Origin: Kineosporiaceae bacterium | GTDB taxonomy: Bacteria > Actinomycetota > Actinomycetes > Actinomycetales > Kineosporiaceae | Assembly: GCA_016713225.1 (NCBI GenBank) | Contig: JADJPO010000004.1 | Location: forward strand, 1-64,000 | Direction of reading: 5' to 3' | Length of the DNA stretch: 64,000 nt | Part shown: in pieces, positions 16,948 through 25,710 of the stretch | How positions within the stretch are numbered: position 1 is the first letter of the stretch | Layout of the letters: every line of letters starts with the position of its first letter | The notes under the pieces: model-generated | Told to the model about the DNA's origin: nothing | Seen by the model: only the letters and a program-made list of their open reading frames with translations | The model's database searches: none | Translations under genes and position numbers: made by a program

Positions 16948-18234
16948 TCAGGGCACCAGCACCGGTCCCACCCCGGGAACCCGCACCAACCGCGCCTCGA
17001 CCAACAGGTGCTTGAGCGCCGTGGCGGCGCTGATCTGGCAGCCGGACGCCCTGGCGGCGACCATTCCCGCCACCAACGGGGTGGCGAACGACGTGCCGCT
17101 CCAGCGTGCCAGGCCGGTGAAGGACCGTCGATCGCCCTTGAACGGGTCCTCGACACAGGTGAACCGACCCGTCGAGAAGGCGTTCACCAGGTCGGTGCCC
17201 GGGGCGTAGACATCGACCCACGGTCCGTGGTTGGAGTAGCTCGCGATCGAGGCGCAGTCCGGCTCGAGCGCCCCCACGCCGGTGACCCAGTCATAGGCGG
17301 CGGGGTACATCGGGTAGGACCAGCCGTCATTGCCGGCCGGGGCGAGCATCGCCAGGCCCTTCAGGTGCCTCAGGCGCTGTTCGTAGAGCACGTCGAAGGA
17401 CACCAGACCCTGATCGCCGTAGGTGTTGGTGGCGAAGGTGTAGACCAGGACATCCGGCACCTGCTGGTCGAGCCGCGCCTGGATCTGGGCGACGATGTCG
17501 CGCTCGTAGGCCGCGCCGGTCGCCACGACCAGGGCGTCGCTGACGAACACGTCGGCCCGCGGCGCCACCACCCGGGCACACCCGGCGACGAAGGTGCCAT
17601 GGCCGCCGTAGGGCAGGATCTCGTCCGCCTGCGGCCCGGTGCGCACCCCCGGGTCCGGATCGCCCTCGACCCCATGGGTCCACGGCCACTGCTCGACGGT
17701 CTGACGGTCGATGCCGGTGTCGACCGCCAGGATCGACATCCCCCACCCGGCGGCAGCAGGTCCGCAGCCGCACGTGGCCGAACCGCAGCAGGCGGTCGGC
17801 GGCCGGGTGAATCGCACCGTCGGCGTCACGACGTCGGTGTGCACCTCCTCCGGCTCGGTGGCCGGGCAGGGATGACCACAGACGTAGAGCAGGTGCTCCG
17901 GCCGGGCGATCGGCCGGCCGAGGCGATCGTTGACCTCGTCCAGCAGCCCGACCAGGCCCCGGCGGTTCTCCCGGTGACGGTCGGGCACGGTGATCCGGAA
18001 CGCCACCACCCCCGAGACCGGCGAATCGTCCAGCCGGCGAGGCTCGGCGTCCAGGGCGCTCAGGGCCTCACCCACCACACCGGCGTCCTCGGCTCGCGCC
18101 ATCACGGTGTCCGGCCGGTAGAGATAGGCCAGGGTCTGATCCGGATCACGCCAGTTCGGTGGATGGGCGACCACGTCGCCCTCGAAGGCGGCGAGGATCA
18201 GCTCGACCTGGTCATTCTCGCGCGGATCCGCCAT
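16948..18234 (-). CDS. Subtilisin-like (S8) serine protease, probably cytoplasmic
   Basis: This 428-residue peptidase carries the full subtilase triad: Asp172 in ILAVDTGID, His212 in GGHGTFVAG and Ser382 in SGTSFATPLVAG, with the oxyanion Asn302 in APAGNDG. About 150 residues precede the catalytic domain, ending in a cysteine cluster (CCGSATCGCG, about 149-158). There is no signal peptide or membrane helix, unlike most secreted subtilases. The ATG at 18234 has a GGAGG site six bases upstream; a frame starting at 18279 lacks one. It is divergent from the TPR-CHAT gene, with 84 bp between starts, so the two probably share control. A role as a paired, activated protease is inferred, not shown. 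Confidence 0.9.
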   Translation of the reverse strand: MADPRENDQVELILAAFEGDVVAHPPNWRDPDQTLAYLYRPDTVMARAEDAGVVGEALSALDAEPRRLDDSPVSGVVAFRITVPDRHRENRRGLVGLLDEVNDRLGRPIARPEHLLYVCGHPCPATEPEEVHTDVVTPTVRFTRPPTACCGSATCGCGPAAAGWGMSILAVDTGIDRQTVEQWPWTHGVEGDPDPGVRTGPQADEILPYGGHGTFVAGCARVVAPRADVFVSDALVVATGAAYERDIVAQIQARLDQQVPDVLVYTFATNTYGDQGLVSFDVLYEQRLRHLKGLAMLAPAGNDGWSYPMYPAAYDWVTGVGALEPDCASIASYSNHGPWVDVYAPGTDLVNAFSTGRFTCVEDPFKGDRRSFTGLARWSGTSFATPLVAGMVAARASGCQISAATALKHLLVEARLVRVPGVGPVLVP

Positions 18235-18318
18235 GGTGGGCCTCCAGGGAAACCGTCGATCATCGACTGAGATCGTCATCTCATCGTGTCGTGACGATCA
18301 ACGCAAGCGGAATGAACC
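18235..18318. promoter_or_regulatory. Shared divergent intergenic region of the S8 protease and CHAT genes
   Basis: These 84 bp hold the ribosome-binding sites and must hold the promoters of both divergent genes unless they extend into the coding regions. The palindrome-rich stretch GTCGATCATCGAC (18254-18266) lies in the middle and could be an operator. I see no clear -35/-10 pair. Confidence 0.4.
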
Positions 18319-20955
18319 ATGCCAACTCACCCCACACCGATCAGCGGCGCCTCGACCACGACCGATCCCGAGCAGCTGCTGGCCCTGGCCCTTGCCGACC
18401 CGTCGAGTGCCCTGGTGGCCGCTCGTGAAGTGCTCGCCGGCCGACCGGAGGCGCGACTGGCCAGTGCCGCCCACCAGACGATCGGCGTCGTGTTCCGCCA
18501 CTACGGGGCCATCGAGGAATCGATCACCGAATTGCGGCGGGCTCGTCGTTGGGCCGAGGCAGCCGGCGACAGTGAGCGAGTCCTCGATGTCACCTCGAGT
18601 CTCGGCGTCGCCCTGGCGCTCGCCGGACGCACCCGACCCGCCCTGACCGCCCTGGACGACGCCGTGGCCGCCGGCAGCGGCCGCACCCGGGGCCGGATCC
18701 TGATCCGCCGGGCTCACGTGTTCTGGCTCATCGGCCGGTATCACCAGGGGCTGGCCGATGCCCGCGAGGCCGTCAAACTGCTGCGACGCGATGAAACCCT
18801 CTGGCAGGCAAGGGCTTTCAATCACCGCGCGATGTTCCATCTGGCCCTGGGCGAGGCCGGGCGAGCCGATCGCGATCATGCCCGATCGGAGCAGCTCTTC
18901 CTGATCAGTGGGCAACACGCCGAGTACGCCTACGTCCGCATGGAGCGAGGGCTGGCGGCCCATGCCCAGGGCGACCTGCCCCGGGCGCTGCGCATGCTCC
19001 ACCTGGCCGGGGAACTGTTCGCCCGTCTCGAGGTGGTCGAACCCGATCTGGCGATCAATCGCAGCGCCGTGCTGTTGGCCGCCGGGCTGACCCGGGAGGC
19101 CGTCGTCACCGCGGAGCACGCCCTGGCCGACGTGGTCGAGTACTCCGGCTCGGCAGCCAGTACGGCAGCGCTTCACCGCTCCGCGGCCCAGGCAGCGCTC
19201 GCCGACGGCGACCCGGACACCGCCGCCCGGCACGCCGAGAAGGCCCTGATCCACTACCGCCGCAGCAGTCATCCGCATGCCGCCACCGAGGTGCGCCTGG
19301 TGCTGCTGCAGGCCCAACTGGCCGGCGACGATGCCCGTGGGCAACCCGCCCTGCTGCGCCGCGCGGTCGGCCTGGCCCGCAGCGTCGACGGCCGGGACGT
19401 CGAGCTGGCCGGCGCGGCGCACCTGCTGGCCGGTCAACTCGCCCTGGCCCAACGCCGTCCCCGGTTGGCCCAGGCCGAACTGCTCGCCGCGGTGCCCCCA
19501 CGCCGGGCACCCACCAGCGCCCAGGTGACCGGGTGGCTGGCCCGTGCCACGCTGCGGGCCGCCGCGGACGACGGGCCGGGTCTGTTGCGAGCCTGCGCCG
19601 CCGGCCTGAGGGTGCTCGACACCCACCTGAGCACGCTCGGTGCCACGGAACTGCGCAGCGCGGCCACGGCTCAGGGCGCCGCCTTGGCCACGCTGGCGCT
19701 CCGCCGAGCGATCGAGCTCGGTGATCCCGAATCGGTGCTGACCTGGAGCGAGCGCTGGCGGGCCGTGGTGCTGGCCACTCCCCCGGTGCGTCCGCCCTCG
19801 GACCCGGCTTTGGCGGCCGAGCTCACGGCGCTGCGGGCGACGATCCGCCGGCTCGCCGACACCGACAACCCCTCGCTGCGCCGCGACCGCCGACGGTTGG
19901 AGGACCGCGTTCGCTCCCGCGTGCTGCATCAACCCGGGCACGGCGCCCCCGAGTCGCGCCCTGCCACCGGCCGGACGGTGTTGGCCGCCCTACGCGCCGG
20001 TGCCGCCCGGCCGGCGCCGGAGTTGGTGCACCTGTCCGTGATCGACGGAACCCTGCACGCCGTCCACGTGCAGGACGGCTCGGCTCGGTTGCACCGGGTG
20101 GGTCCGGCGGACGCGGCCCGGCGCGAGCTGGACCACCTGCTGTTCGCCCTGCGTCGCGAGATCTCCGGCACCGCACGGCGGCCGATGGACGCCGAAGGGC
20201 TGGGCCGACGACTGCAGACGGCCCTGCTCGGCGATGTCGCCGAGCAGATCCGCGGCGAGGACGTCGTCCTGGCACCCCCCGGCAGTCTGCATGCCGTGCC
20301 CTGGAGCCTGCTGCCGGTGCTGCGCAACCGCGCCACCGTGGTGGCACCGTCAGCCACGGTGTGGCTGCGCGCCCTGACCGCCGATCCTCCGGCCACCGAC
20401 CGCGTGGTCCTGGTCGGAGGTCCGAGACTCGGCGCCGCCCGGGACGAGATCGACGCCCTGGCCGAGCTCTACCCCGAGGCGACGGTGCTGACCGGGTCGG
20501 CCGCCACGGTCCACGCTGTCACCACAGCCATGGACGGCGCCCGTCTGGTGCACATCGCCGCGCACGGCACCCTGCGCGCCGACAGTCCGCTGTTCTCGGC
20601 CATCGAGCTCGCCGATGGACCGCTGACCGGCTACGACCTGGAACAGGTACAGCGCACCCCCCACCAGGTCGTGCTCTCGGCCTGCAGTTCAGCGGTCGGA
20701 GCACCGGCGGGCGCCGACGAGCTGCTGGGGGTCGTCGGGGCGCTGGTGGCCGGCGGCAGCACCGGGGTGGTGGCCAGCGTGGTCCCGGTGGCCGATGCGC
20801 AGGCGGTGCCCCTGATGACCGCGATGCACCGCCGCCTCTCCGGCGGGGCGAGCCTGGCCAGGGCACTGGCGGGCGCACGAAACGATCTCTACCGGGACGA
20901 TCGGACCCTGCCCACCCGGCGTACGGCCGAGGCCTTCGTGGCGCTGGGTGCTTGA
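18319..20955 (+). CDS. TPR-CHAT protein (caspase-like protease)
   Basis: This 878-residue protein has an N-terminal solenoid of TPR-like helical pairs (about 15-460), a linker, and a C-terminal CHAT domain (about 580-878). The caspase-type dyad is visible: His749 in HIAAHGTLRADSPLFSAI and Cys789 in VVLSACSSAVG. CHAT proteases are clan CD peptidases related to caspases and separases, and in some bacteria they act in defence or death pathways (for example the TPR-CHAT of type III-E CRISPR). No CRISPR genes are present here. The start ATG follows a weak GGAATGA site. Divergence from the S8 protease suggests a two-protease module; target and trigger are unknown. Confidence 0.9.
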   Translation: MPTHPTPISGASTTTDPEQLLALALADPSSALVAAREVLAGRPEARLASAAHQTIGVVFRHYGAIEESITELRRARRWAEAAGDSERVLDVTSSLGVALALAGRTRPALTALDDAVAAGSGRTRGRILIRRAHVFWLIGRYHQGLADAREAVKLLRRDETLWQARAFNHRAMFHLALGEAGRADRDHARSEQLFLISGQHAEYAYVRMERGLAAHAQGDLPRALRMLHLAGELFARLEVVEPDLAINRSAVLLAAGLTREAVVTAEHALADVVEYSGSAASTAALHRSAAQAALADGDPDTAARHAEKALIHYRRSSHPHAATEVRLVLLQAQLAGDDARGQPALLRRAVGLARSVDGRDVELAGAAHLLAGQLALAQRRPRLAQAELLAAVPPRRAPTSAQVTGWLARATLRAAADDGPGLLRACAAGLRVLDTHLSTLGATELRSAATAQGAALATLALRRAIELGDPESVLTWSERWRAVVLATPPVRPPSDPALAAELTALRATIRRLADTDNPSLRRDRRRLEDRVRSRVLHQPGHGAPESRPATGRTVLAALRAGAARPAPELVHLSVIDGTLHAVHVQDGSARLHRVGPADAARRELDHLLFALRREISGTARRPMDAEGLGRRLQTALLGDVAEQIRGEDVVLAPPGSLHAVPWSLLPVLRNRATVVAPSATVWLRALTADPPATDRVVLVGGPRLGAARDEIDALAELYPEATVLTGSAATVHAVTTAMDGARLVHIAAHGTLRADSPLFSAIELADGPLTGYDLEQVQRTPHQVVLSACSSAVGAPAGADELLGVVGALVAGGSTGVVASVVPVADAQAVPLMTAMHRRLSGGASLARALAGARNDLYRDDRTLPTRRTAEAFVALGA

Positions 20956-20960
20956 CGCGG

Positions 20961-21000
20961 GGTTCCCGGGTTCCCGGGTTCCTGGGTTCCTGGGTTCCTG
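20961..21000. repeat. Five tandem 8-bp repeats
   Basis: Five units GGTTCCCG or GGTTCCTG follow each other between the CHAT stop (20955) and the start of the DCC1-type gene (21023). Repeats of this kind vary in copy number by slipped replication. They lie in the leader of the downstream gene and could affect its expression, but not its frame. Confidence 0.85.
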
Positions 21001-21022
21001 CTCTCGAGCGAGACTGGACGAC

Positions 21023-21391
21023 GTGAGGTTCCTCTACGACGGCGACTGCGGGTTCTGCACCGCCTCGGCACGCTGGCTGCAGCGCCATGTGCGCCCCGCC
21101 GTCCCGATCGTGCCGTGGCAGGGCGAACCGGCGCACGTCACCGACCCGCTGCGCGACCAGCTCGCCCGCTCCGTGGTGTTGCTGGACGCCACGCAGCAGC
21201 TGCGCGCCACCGCGGGCAACGCCGTCGCGATCCTGGTGACCACCTCGCCGCACCGGTGGGCGCGATGGACCGGACACGCGATGCGGCTGCCCCTGGTGCG
21301 ACTCGTGGTCGAGCTGATCTACCGCGTGATCGCCGCGAACCGGTACCGGTTGCCGGGCGCGACCGCGAGCTGCGCGATCGCCCCGGACTGA
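21023..21391 (+). CDS. DCC1-like thiol-disulfide oxidoreductase family protein (DUF393)
   Basis: This 122-residue protein opens with RFLYDGDCGFCTASARWLQR, the DUF393 signature with a CxxC pair inside a thioredoxin-like fold. Members are predicted thiol-disulfide oxidoreductases; substrates are unknown. The GTG at 21023 puts the first residue directly before the domain, although an upstream in-frame ATG at 20948 would run through the 8-bp repeats. A bidirectional terminator hairpin lies downstream, before the convergent rne gene. Confidence 0.8.
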   Translation: MRFLYDGDCGFCTASARWLQRHVRPAVPIVPWQGEPAHVTDPLRDQLARSVVLLDATQQLRATAGNAVAILVTTSPHRWARWTGHAMRLPLVRLVVELIYRVIAANRYRLPGATASCAIAPD

Positions 21392-21411
21392 CCACCCGGG
21401 TCGCACCACAA

Positions 21412-21452
21412 CGGCGGGATTCGGTGCGCCCTGGCGACACCAAATCCCGCCG
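21412..21452. terminator. Bidirectional terminator hairpin between DUF393 gene and rne
   Basis: Arms CGGCGGGATTCGGTG (21412-21426) and CACCAAATCCCGCCG (21438-21452) pair with one mismatch around an 11-nt loop. The site lies between two convergent genes, 20 bp after one stop and 21 bp after the other, so it can end both transcripts. Confidence 0.8.
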
Positions 21453-21473
21453 ATGATCCTGCGTAAGCCTGGA

Positions 21474-24086
21474 TCAGCCTGCGGCGGCCTCGACCGGCGC
21501 CGCCTGACCCGAGTTGCCGCCCTGGCCGCGACTGCGACCCCGGCTGCGACCGCTGCGGCCCGAACCACCCGAACCACTGCCACCCGAGCCGTTGCCACCG
21601 GAGCTGTTGCCACCCGAGGCGCCGCCACCGTCCTGCTGACGCTTCTCGACCGGCTCGTCGTGCATGATCAGGCCCCGGCCGCCACAGTGCTCGCAGGTCT
21701 CGCTGAAGACCTCCAGCAGGCCCTGGCCGACCCGCTTGCGGGTCATCTGCACCAACCCGAGCGAGGTCACCTCGGCGACCTGGTGCTTGGTGCGGTCACG
21801 CCCCAGGCACTCGAGCAGCCGGCGCAGCACCAGCTCGCGGTTCGACTCGAGCACCATGTCGATGAAGTCGACGACGATGATCCCGCCGATGTCGCGCAGC
21901 CGCAGCTGGCGGACGATCTCTTCGGCCGCCTCGAGGTTGTTCTTGGTCACCGTCTCTTCGAGGTTGCCGCCGGAGCCGGTGAACTTGCCGGTGTTGACGT
22001 CGATGACGGTCATCGCCTCGGTGCGGTCGATGACCAGCGACCCACCCGAGGGCAGCCACACCTTGCGATCCAGCGCCTTGGCGAGCTGCTCGTCCACCCG
22101 GTGCGCGGCGAAGATGTCGCCCCGCGCCGACCCGTCGACCACCTCGTCGGCGTCCCACTTGTGCATGCGCTCGACCAGGTCGGGCGCGACGTGACCGATG
22201 TAGCCGCGCAGCGTGTCCCAGGTGTCGGGGCCGCTGACCAGCAGCGAGGAGAAGTCCTCGTTGAAGATGTCGCGGACCACGCGGATCGCCAGGTCGGGCT
22301 CGCCGTACAGCAGGTTCGGGGCGTTGACCGCCTTCGCCTTGGCGGCGATGTCCTCCCACTGGGCGGCCAGGCGGGCCACGTCACGGCGCAGCTCGTCCTC
22401 CGAGGCCCCCTCGGCGGCCGTGCGCACGATCACGCCGGCCTCCTCGGGCACGACGTCGCGCAGGATCTTCTTCAGCCGGGCCCGCTCGGTGTCGGGCAGC
22501 TTGCGGCTGATGCCGGTCATCGAGCCGTTCGGCACGTAGACCAGGTAGCGGCCAGGCAGCGAGATCTGGCTGGTCAGCCGGGCGCCCTTGTGGCCGATGG
22601 TGTCCTTGGTGACCTGCACCAGCACGGACTCACCCGACTTGAGGGCGTGCTCGATGCGCTTGGCCTGCCCGTCCAGGCCCGCGGCGTCCCAGTTGACCTC
22701 ACCGGCGTACAGGACGGCGTTGCGCCCCTTGCCGACGTCGATGAAGGCGGCCTCCATGCTGGGCAGCACGTTCTGCACCCGGCCGAGGTAGACGTTGCCG
22801 ACCATCGAGGTCTGGGTGCGCCGGGCGACGTAGTGCTCGACCAGGACGCCGTCCTCGAGCACGCCGATCTGGGTGCGGCCCTCGAGCTCACGCACCAGCA
22901 TGACCCGGTCGACGCTCTCGCGCCGGGCCAGGAACTCGGCCTCGGTGATGACCGGACGACGCCGGCCGGCCTCGCGCCCCTCACGGCGGCGCTGCTTCTT
23001 GGCCTCCAGCCGGGTCGACCCGCGCAGCCCGGTGACGTCACCGCTGCCCGAACCGCCGCTGGAGCCGCGCCGGCCCTCGCGGACCCGGACCACCGTGTTC
23101 GGCGGGTCGTCGTCCGTGCCGGCCTCGCCGCCGCCACCGCTGCGCCGACGACGCCGACGACGACGCCGGGTGCCCGCAGGCGTGTCCTCGTCCTCGTCGT
23201 CGCCGTCCTCGGCTGACTCGGCAGACTCTGCCGACTCGGCCGCGGCAGCCGCGCCGGACTCCCCGGCGTTCTCGCCGTCGGCGGCCTCGCCGGTGGTGGT
23301 CTCTTCGGCATCGCCGTCCTCGCGACCGCGGGGACGTCGTCCCCGACCGCCACGACGGCGCCGCCGCGGGCGCCCGGCCTCGTCGTCCTCGGCCTCGTCG
23401 TCGGCAGGTGCCGGTGCGGCGGGCTCGGCCACGGCGGGCACCGGCTCGTCGGCCACGAGCTCGACGACCGGCGGCCCGGCGGGGCGGCTCGCCGCCCGGC
23501 GGCGGCCACCGGTGGTGGCAGGTAGCGGCGCCGGTGCCTGGAACAGCGGCATGCTCAGCGACGTCGGGGCATCGAGCGCAGCGGCGGACTCGAGCGTCTC
23601 GTCCTCGTCCAGGACGGCGGACTCGGCCACGGCGAGGCGCGCCGGCTGGGCCGCGGCGGACTCAGCCGAGGTCTCGACGGGCGGTTCGGTGGCCTCGGCC
23701 GGTGGCGCTGCCACGGCCTTCTTGCGGGTGCGCCGCTTGGGTGCGGCGGCGGGAGCCGTCTCGGGCTCGGCAACCGGCTCGGCAACCGGCTCGGTGGGGG
23801 TCTCGGCAGCAGCCACCGCGGGGGCGGCGACGGCCTTCTTGCGGGTGCGGCGCTTGGGCGCCGGCGGAACCTCGCCAGCAGAGCCCTCGGCAGCAGAGGC
23901 CTCGACAACAGGGGCCTCGACAGCGGCGCCGTCGATGCTCGGGCCGGTGGGGCTGTCCGCGGGCGTGTCGGGAACCACAGGTGCCGGCGGGCCGGCCGGG
24001 CGAGAGGCCGCTCGGCGGCGGCGCGGGGTGGTGGTCGAGGTGGTGCTGGTCGTGGTGCTGGGTGCCTGCTCATTGTCGAGCGTCAC
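21474..24086 (-). CDS. rne: Ribonuclease E/G family endoribonuclease
   Basis: RNase E/G cuts single-stranded RNA in mRNA decay and rRNA/tRNA processing. The 870-residue product has the actinobacterial layout with the catalytic core in the middle: an S1 domain (about 415-510, MVGNVYLGRVQNVLPSMEAA), the DNase I-like site with Asp about 696 (TVIDVNTGKF) and Asp about 740 (IIVVDFIDM), and the zinc-link CEHCGGRG (about 798). A 370-residue N-terminal arm of Ala/Pro/Glu and Arg-rich blocks contains two copies each of KRRTRKKAVAAP and RRRAASRPAGPP. A Gly/Ser/Arg tail closes the protein. Such arms scaffold RNA-degradosome partners. It stands alone, convergent to the DUF393 gene. Confidence 0.95.
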   Translation of the reverse strand: MTLDNEQAPSTTTSTTSTTTPRRRRAASRPAGPPAPVVPDTPADSPTGPSIDGAAVEAPVVEASAAEGSAGEVPPAPKRRTRKKAVAAPAVAAAETPTEPVAEPVAEPETAPAAAPKRRTRKKAVAAPPAEATEPPVETSAESAAAQPARLAVAESAVLDEDETLESAAALDAPTSLSMPLFQAPAPLPATTGGRRRAASRPAGPPVVELVADEPVPAVAEPAAPAPADDEAEDDEAGRPRRRRRGGRGRRPRGREDGDAEETTTGEAADGENAGESGAAAAAESAESAESAEDGDDEDEDTPAGTRRRRRRRRRSGGGGEAGTDDDPPNTVVRVREGRRGSSGGSGSGDVTGLRGSTRLEAKKQRRREGREAGRRRPVITEAEFLARRESVDRVMLVRELEGRTQIGVLEDGVLVEHYVARRTQTSMVGNVYLGRVQNVLPSMEAAFIDVGKGRNAVLYAGEVNWDAAGLDGQAKRIEHALKSGESVLVQVTKDTIGHKGARLTSQISLPGRYLVYVPNGSMTGISRKLPDTERARLKKILRDVVPEEAGVIVRTAAEGASEDELRRDVARLAAQWEDIAAKAKAVNAPNLLYGEPDLAIRVVRDIFNEDFSSLLVSGPDTWDTLRGYIGHVAPDLVERMHKWDADEVVDGSARGDIFAAHRVDEQLAKALDRKVWLPSGGSLVIDRTEAMTVIDVNTGKFTGSGGNLEETVTKNNLEAAEEIVRQLRLRDIGGIIVVDFIDMVLESNRELVLRRLLECLGRDRTKHQVAEVTSLGLVQMTRKRVGQGLLEVFSETCEHCGGRGLIMHDEPVEKRQQDGGGASGGNSSGGNGSGGSGSGGSGRSGRSRGRSRGQGGNSGQAAPVEAAAG

Positions 24087-24188
24087 GGGTACTCCCGTTC
24101 AACCCCGGGTGCCGCTCACACCATCAGCACCGCGCGGGGCGGTTGTCGCGTTCGTCCCGCCGGGCTCGGCGAAACGGAAGCATCTCTG

Positions 24189-24995
24189 TTACGAGGTCCG
24201 GTCGGCGGTCAGTGGATCGGCCACCGCGCCGCTCCGGTCGTCCAGCGGTCCCTGCGCCAGTCGCGTCATCCGGGCTGGAGACGGCGGCGCGAGGAGGGCC
24301 TGCGACCTGAGTGCGGCGAGGACATCGTCGGGTCGAACAGCCGGTGTGACATGCCGGACGACCAGACGAAGTATCGCACAGCCACCGTCGGTGACTCGAG
24401 CGACACCCGTACTGCTGATCTCCTCGGCAGATCGGCCCGCCGACTCGAGTGCCTCGGAGGTGGTGGTCTCGACGCGCACATCGAGCACCGCTGCCCGCGC
24501 GTCGAAGGTCCGCAGGCCCGCTTTCGTCATCCGGCTGACCTCGACCCGGTCTGCCACGCGGAAGGCCTCCACGGCCGCCGCGGCGGCGTCCGGGTCGACC
24601 CCGGGCAGCTCGATCCGCCACAACGAGGCCTCGAGCCGATCGGCCAGGCCCGAGGTGCGGGCCTCCACCACGTCGATCACGTCCAGGCCGGGCGGGAGCG
24701 CGGCGTCCAGGGCGGCCCGCAGCGCGTCCGGCTCGACCCGCGCCGCCAGTCCCAGCTCGAGGTACTCGGCCTCACTGGCCGCGCCGGTGGGGGCGGCATT
24801 GGCGTAGGAGATCTTGGGATGCGGATTGAACCCCGCCGAGTAGGCCATCGGCGCCTGGATCCGCCGCAGGGCACGCTCCAGCGCGCGCTGGAAGTCACGG
24901 TGGCTGGTGAACCGCAGCCGGCCCCGCTTGGCGTACCGGATGCGCACGCGTTGCACCGTGGGCGGCGGTGGAGGTCCTTCGGGCTGGCGGGCCAT
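24189..24995 (-). CDS. TIGR03936 family protein (DUF2344), radical SAM-associated
   Basis: This 268-residue protein begins after MARQPEGPPPPPTVQRVRIR with the DUF2344 core YAKRGRLRFTSHRDFQRALE and FNPHPKISYANAAPTGAASE. Such proteins accompany, or are fused to, the TIGR03960 radical SAM protein found here at 28198-30111; the function of the pair is unsettled. The ATG at 24995 is taken because upstream codons lack family similarity. Three genes (sortase, DUF4397 protein and an opposite-strand membrane protein) separate it from its usual partner. Confidence 0.88.
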   Translation of the reverse strand: MARQPEGPPPPPTVQRVRIRYAKRGRLRFTSHRDFQRALERALRRIQAPMAYSAGFNPHPKISYANAAPTGAASEAEYLELGLAARVEPDALRAALDAALPPGLDVIDVVEARTSGLADRLEASLWRIELPGVDPDAAAAAVEAFRVADRVEVSRMTKAGLRTFDARAAVLDVRVETTTSEALESAGRSAEEISSTGVARVTDGGCAILRLVVRHVTPAVRPDDVLAALRSQALLAPPSPARMTRLAQGPLDDRSGAVADPLTADRTS

Positions 24996-25005
24996 GACCA
25001 GAACC

Positions 25006-25710
25006 CTAAGCGCGCAGCGGCAGTGCCACGACGACGTAGTTGTCCCGGTAGCGGTGCTTGGCCCGGTCGAACGGCCCACCGCAGGTGATCAGAACCAGGC
25101 GATGCGGCCCCGCTTGACTGAAGAACTCGTCGTCCTGGGCCAGGCTCTGCTGGTTGATCTGCAGCGCCCGCTGGATCCGGTAGCGCTGCCGCTTCTTGCC
25201 GGCCTGAAGCACGATGACCTCGCCGGCCTTGGCCCACTTCAGCTCGGCCAGGGCACCCAATCCGTACGTGCGGGAATCGACATGGCCGGCGATCACCAGA
25301 CTGCCGGACGGGTCACCGGCATGTGCCCCGCCGTCCCACCAACCGACGGTGTCGGGCCGGTCCGGGATCACCAGGCTGCCGTCCTCGGCGACGTCCGAAA
25401 CCTGGACGGGTGCCTGACGACCGCTGGGCAACACCATCCGGGTGGGCACGAAGGTGGCCAGTTGTTCGCCGGTGCCCCGGACGACGGGTACCGAGACCGC
25501 CGGCGCAGGGCGCGCCGACGAGGAGGCCAGGGGCGGCATCAGGGAGGGCTCCACGAGGCCCGGTGCCGCCGCAGCCGAGGTTTCGGACAGCACCGTCACC
25601 ACGGCAGGCACCGGCACAGCGGGCGCCACGGCGAGCGCCACACCCGAGGCGGCCATGCTCACGCCGTAGGCACCCAGGCCGATCAGGACCAGGGTCGAGC
25701 GACCTCTCAC
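25006..25710 (-). CDS. Class F sortase
   Basis: Sortases are membrane-anchored transpeptidases that cleave a sorting signal and attach proteins to the cell wall. This 234-residue product has an N-terminal helix (about 7-29) and the catalytic triad His143 (IAGHVDSRTYG), Cys210 (VLITCGGPFD) and Arg222 (HRYRDNYVVV), the pattern of class E/F actinobacterial enzymes. The GTG start overlaps the stop of the DUF4397 gene (GTGA), so the two are coupled, and the neighbour is the likely substrate. Confidence 0.9.
   Translation of the reverse strand: MRGRSTLVLIGLGAYGVSMAASGVALAVAPAVPVPAVVTVLSETSAAAAPGLVEPSLMPPLASSSARPAPAVSVPVVRGTGEQLATFVPTRMVLPSGRQAPVQVSDVAEDGSLVIPDRPDTVGWWDGGAHAGDPSGSLVIAGHVDSRTYGLGALAELKWAKAGEVIVLQAGKKRQRYRIQRALQINQQSLAQDDEFFSQAGPHRLVLITCGGPFDRAKHRYRDNYVVVALPLRA

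Noticed and set aside
16482..17156. A longer rplU start giving a 224-codon product.
   Set aside because: The extra N-terminus overlaps the S8 protease gene and has no L21 similarity; the GTG at 16787 fits family length.
18319..20955. CHAT gene as part of a type III-E CRISPR (Craspase) system.
   Set aside because: No cas genes or repeats lie in the window; only the TPR-CHAT architecture is shared.
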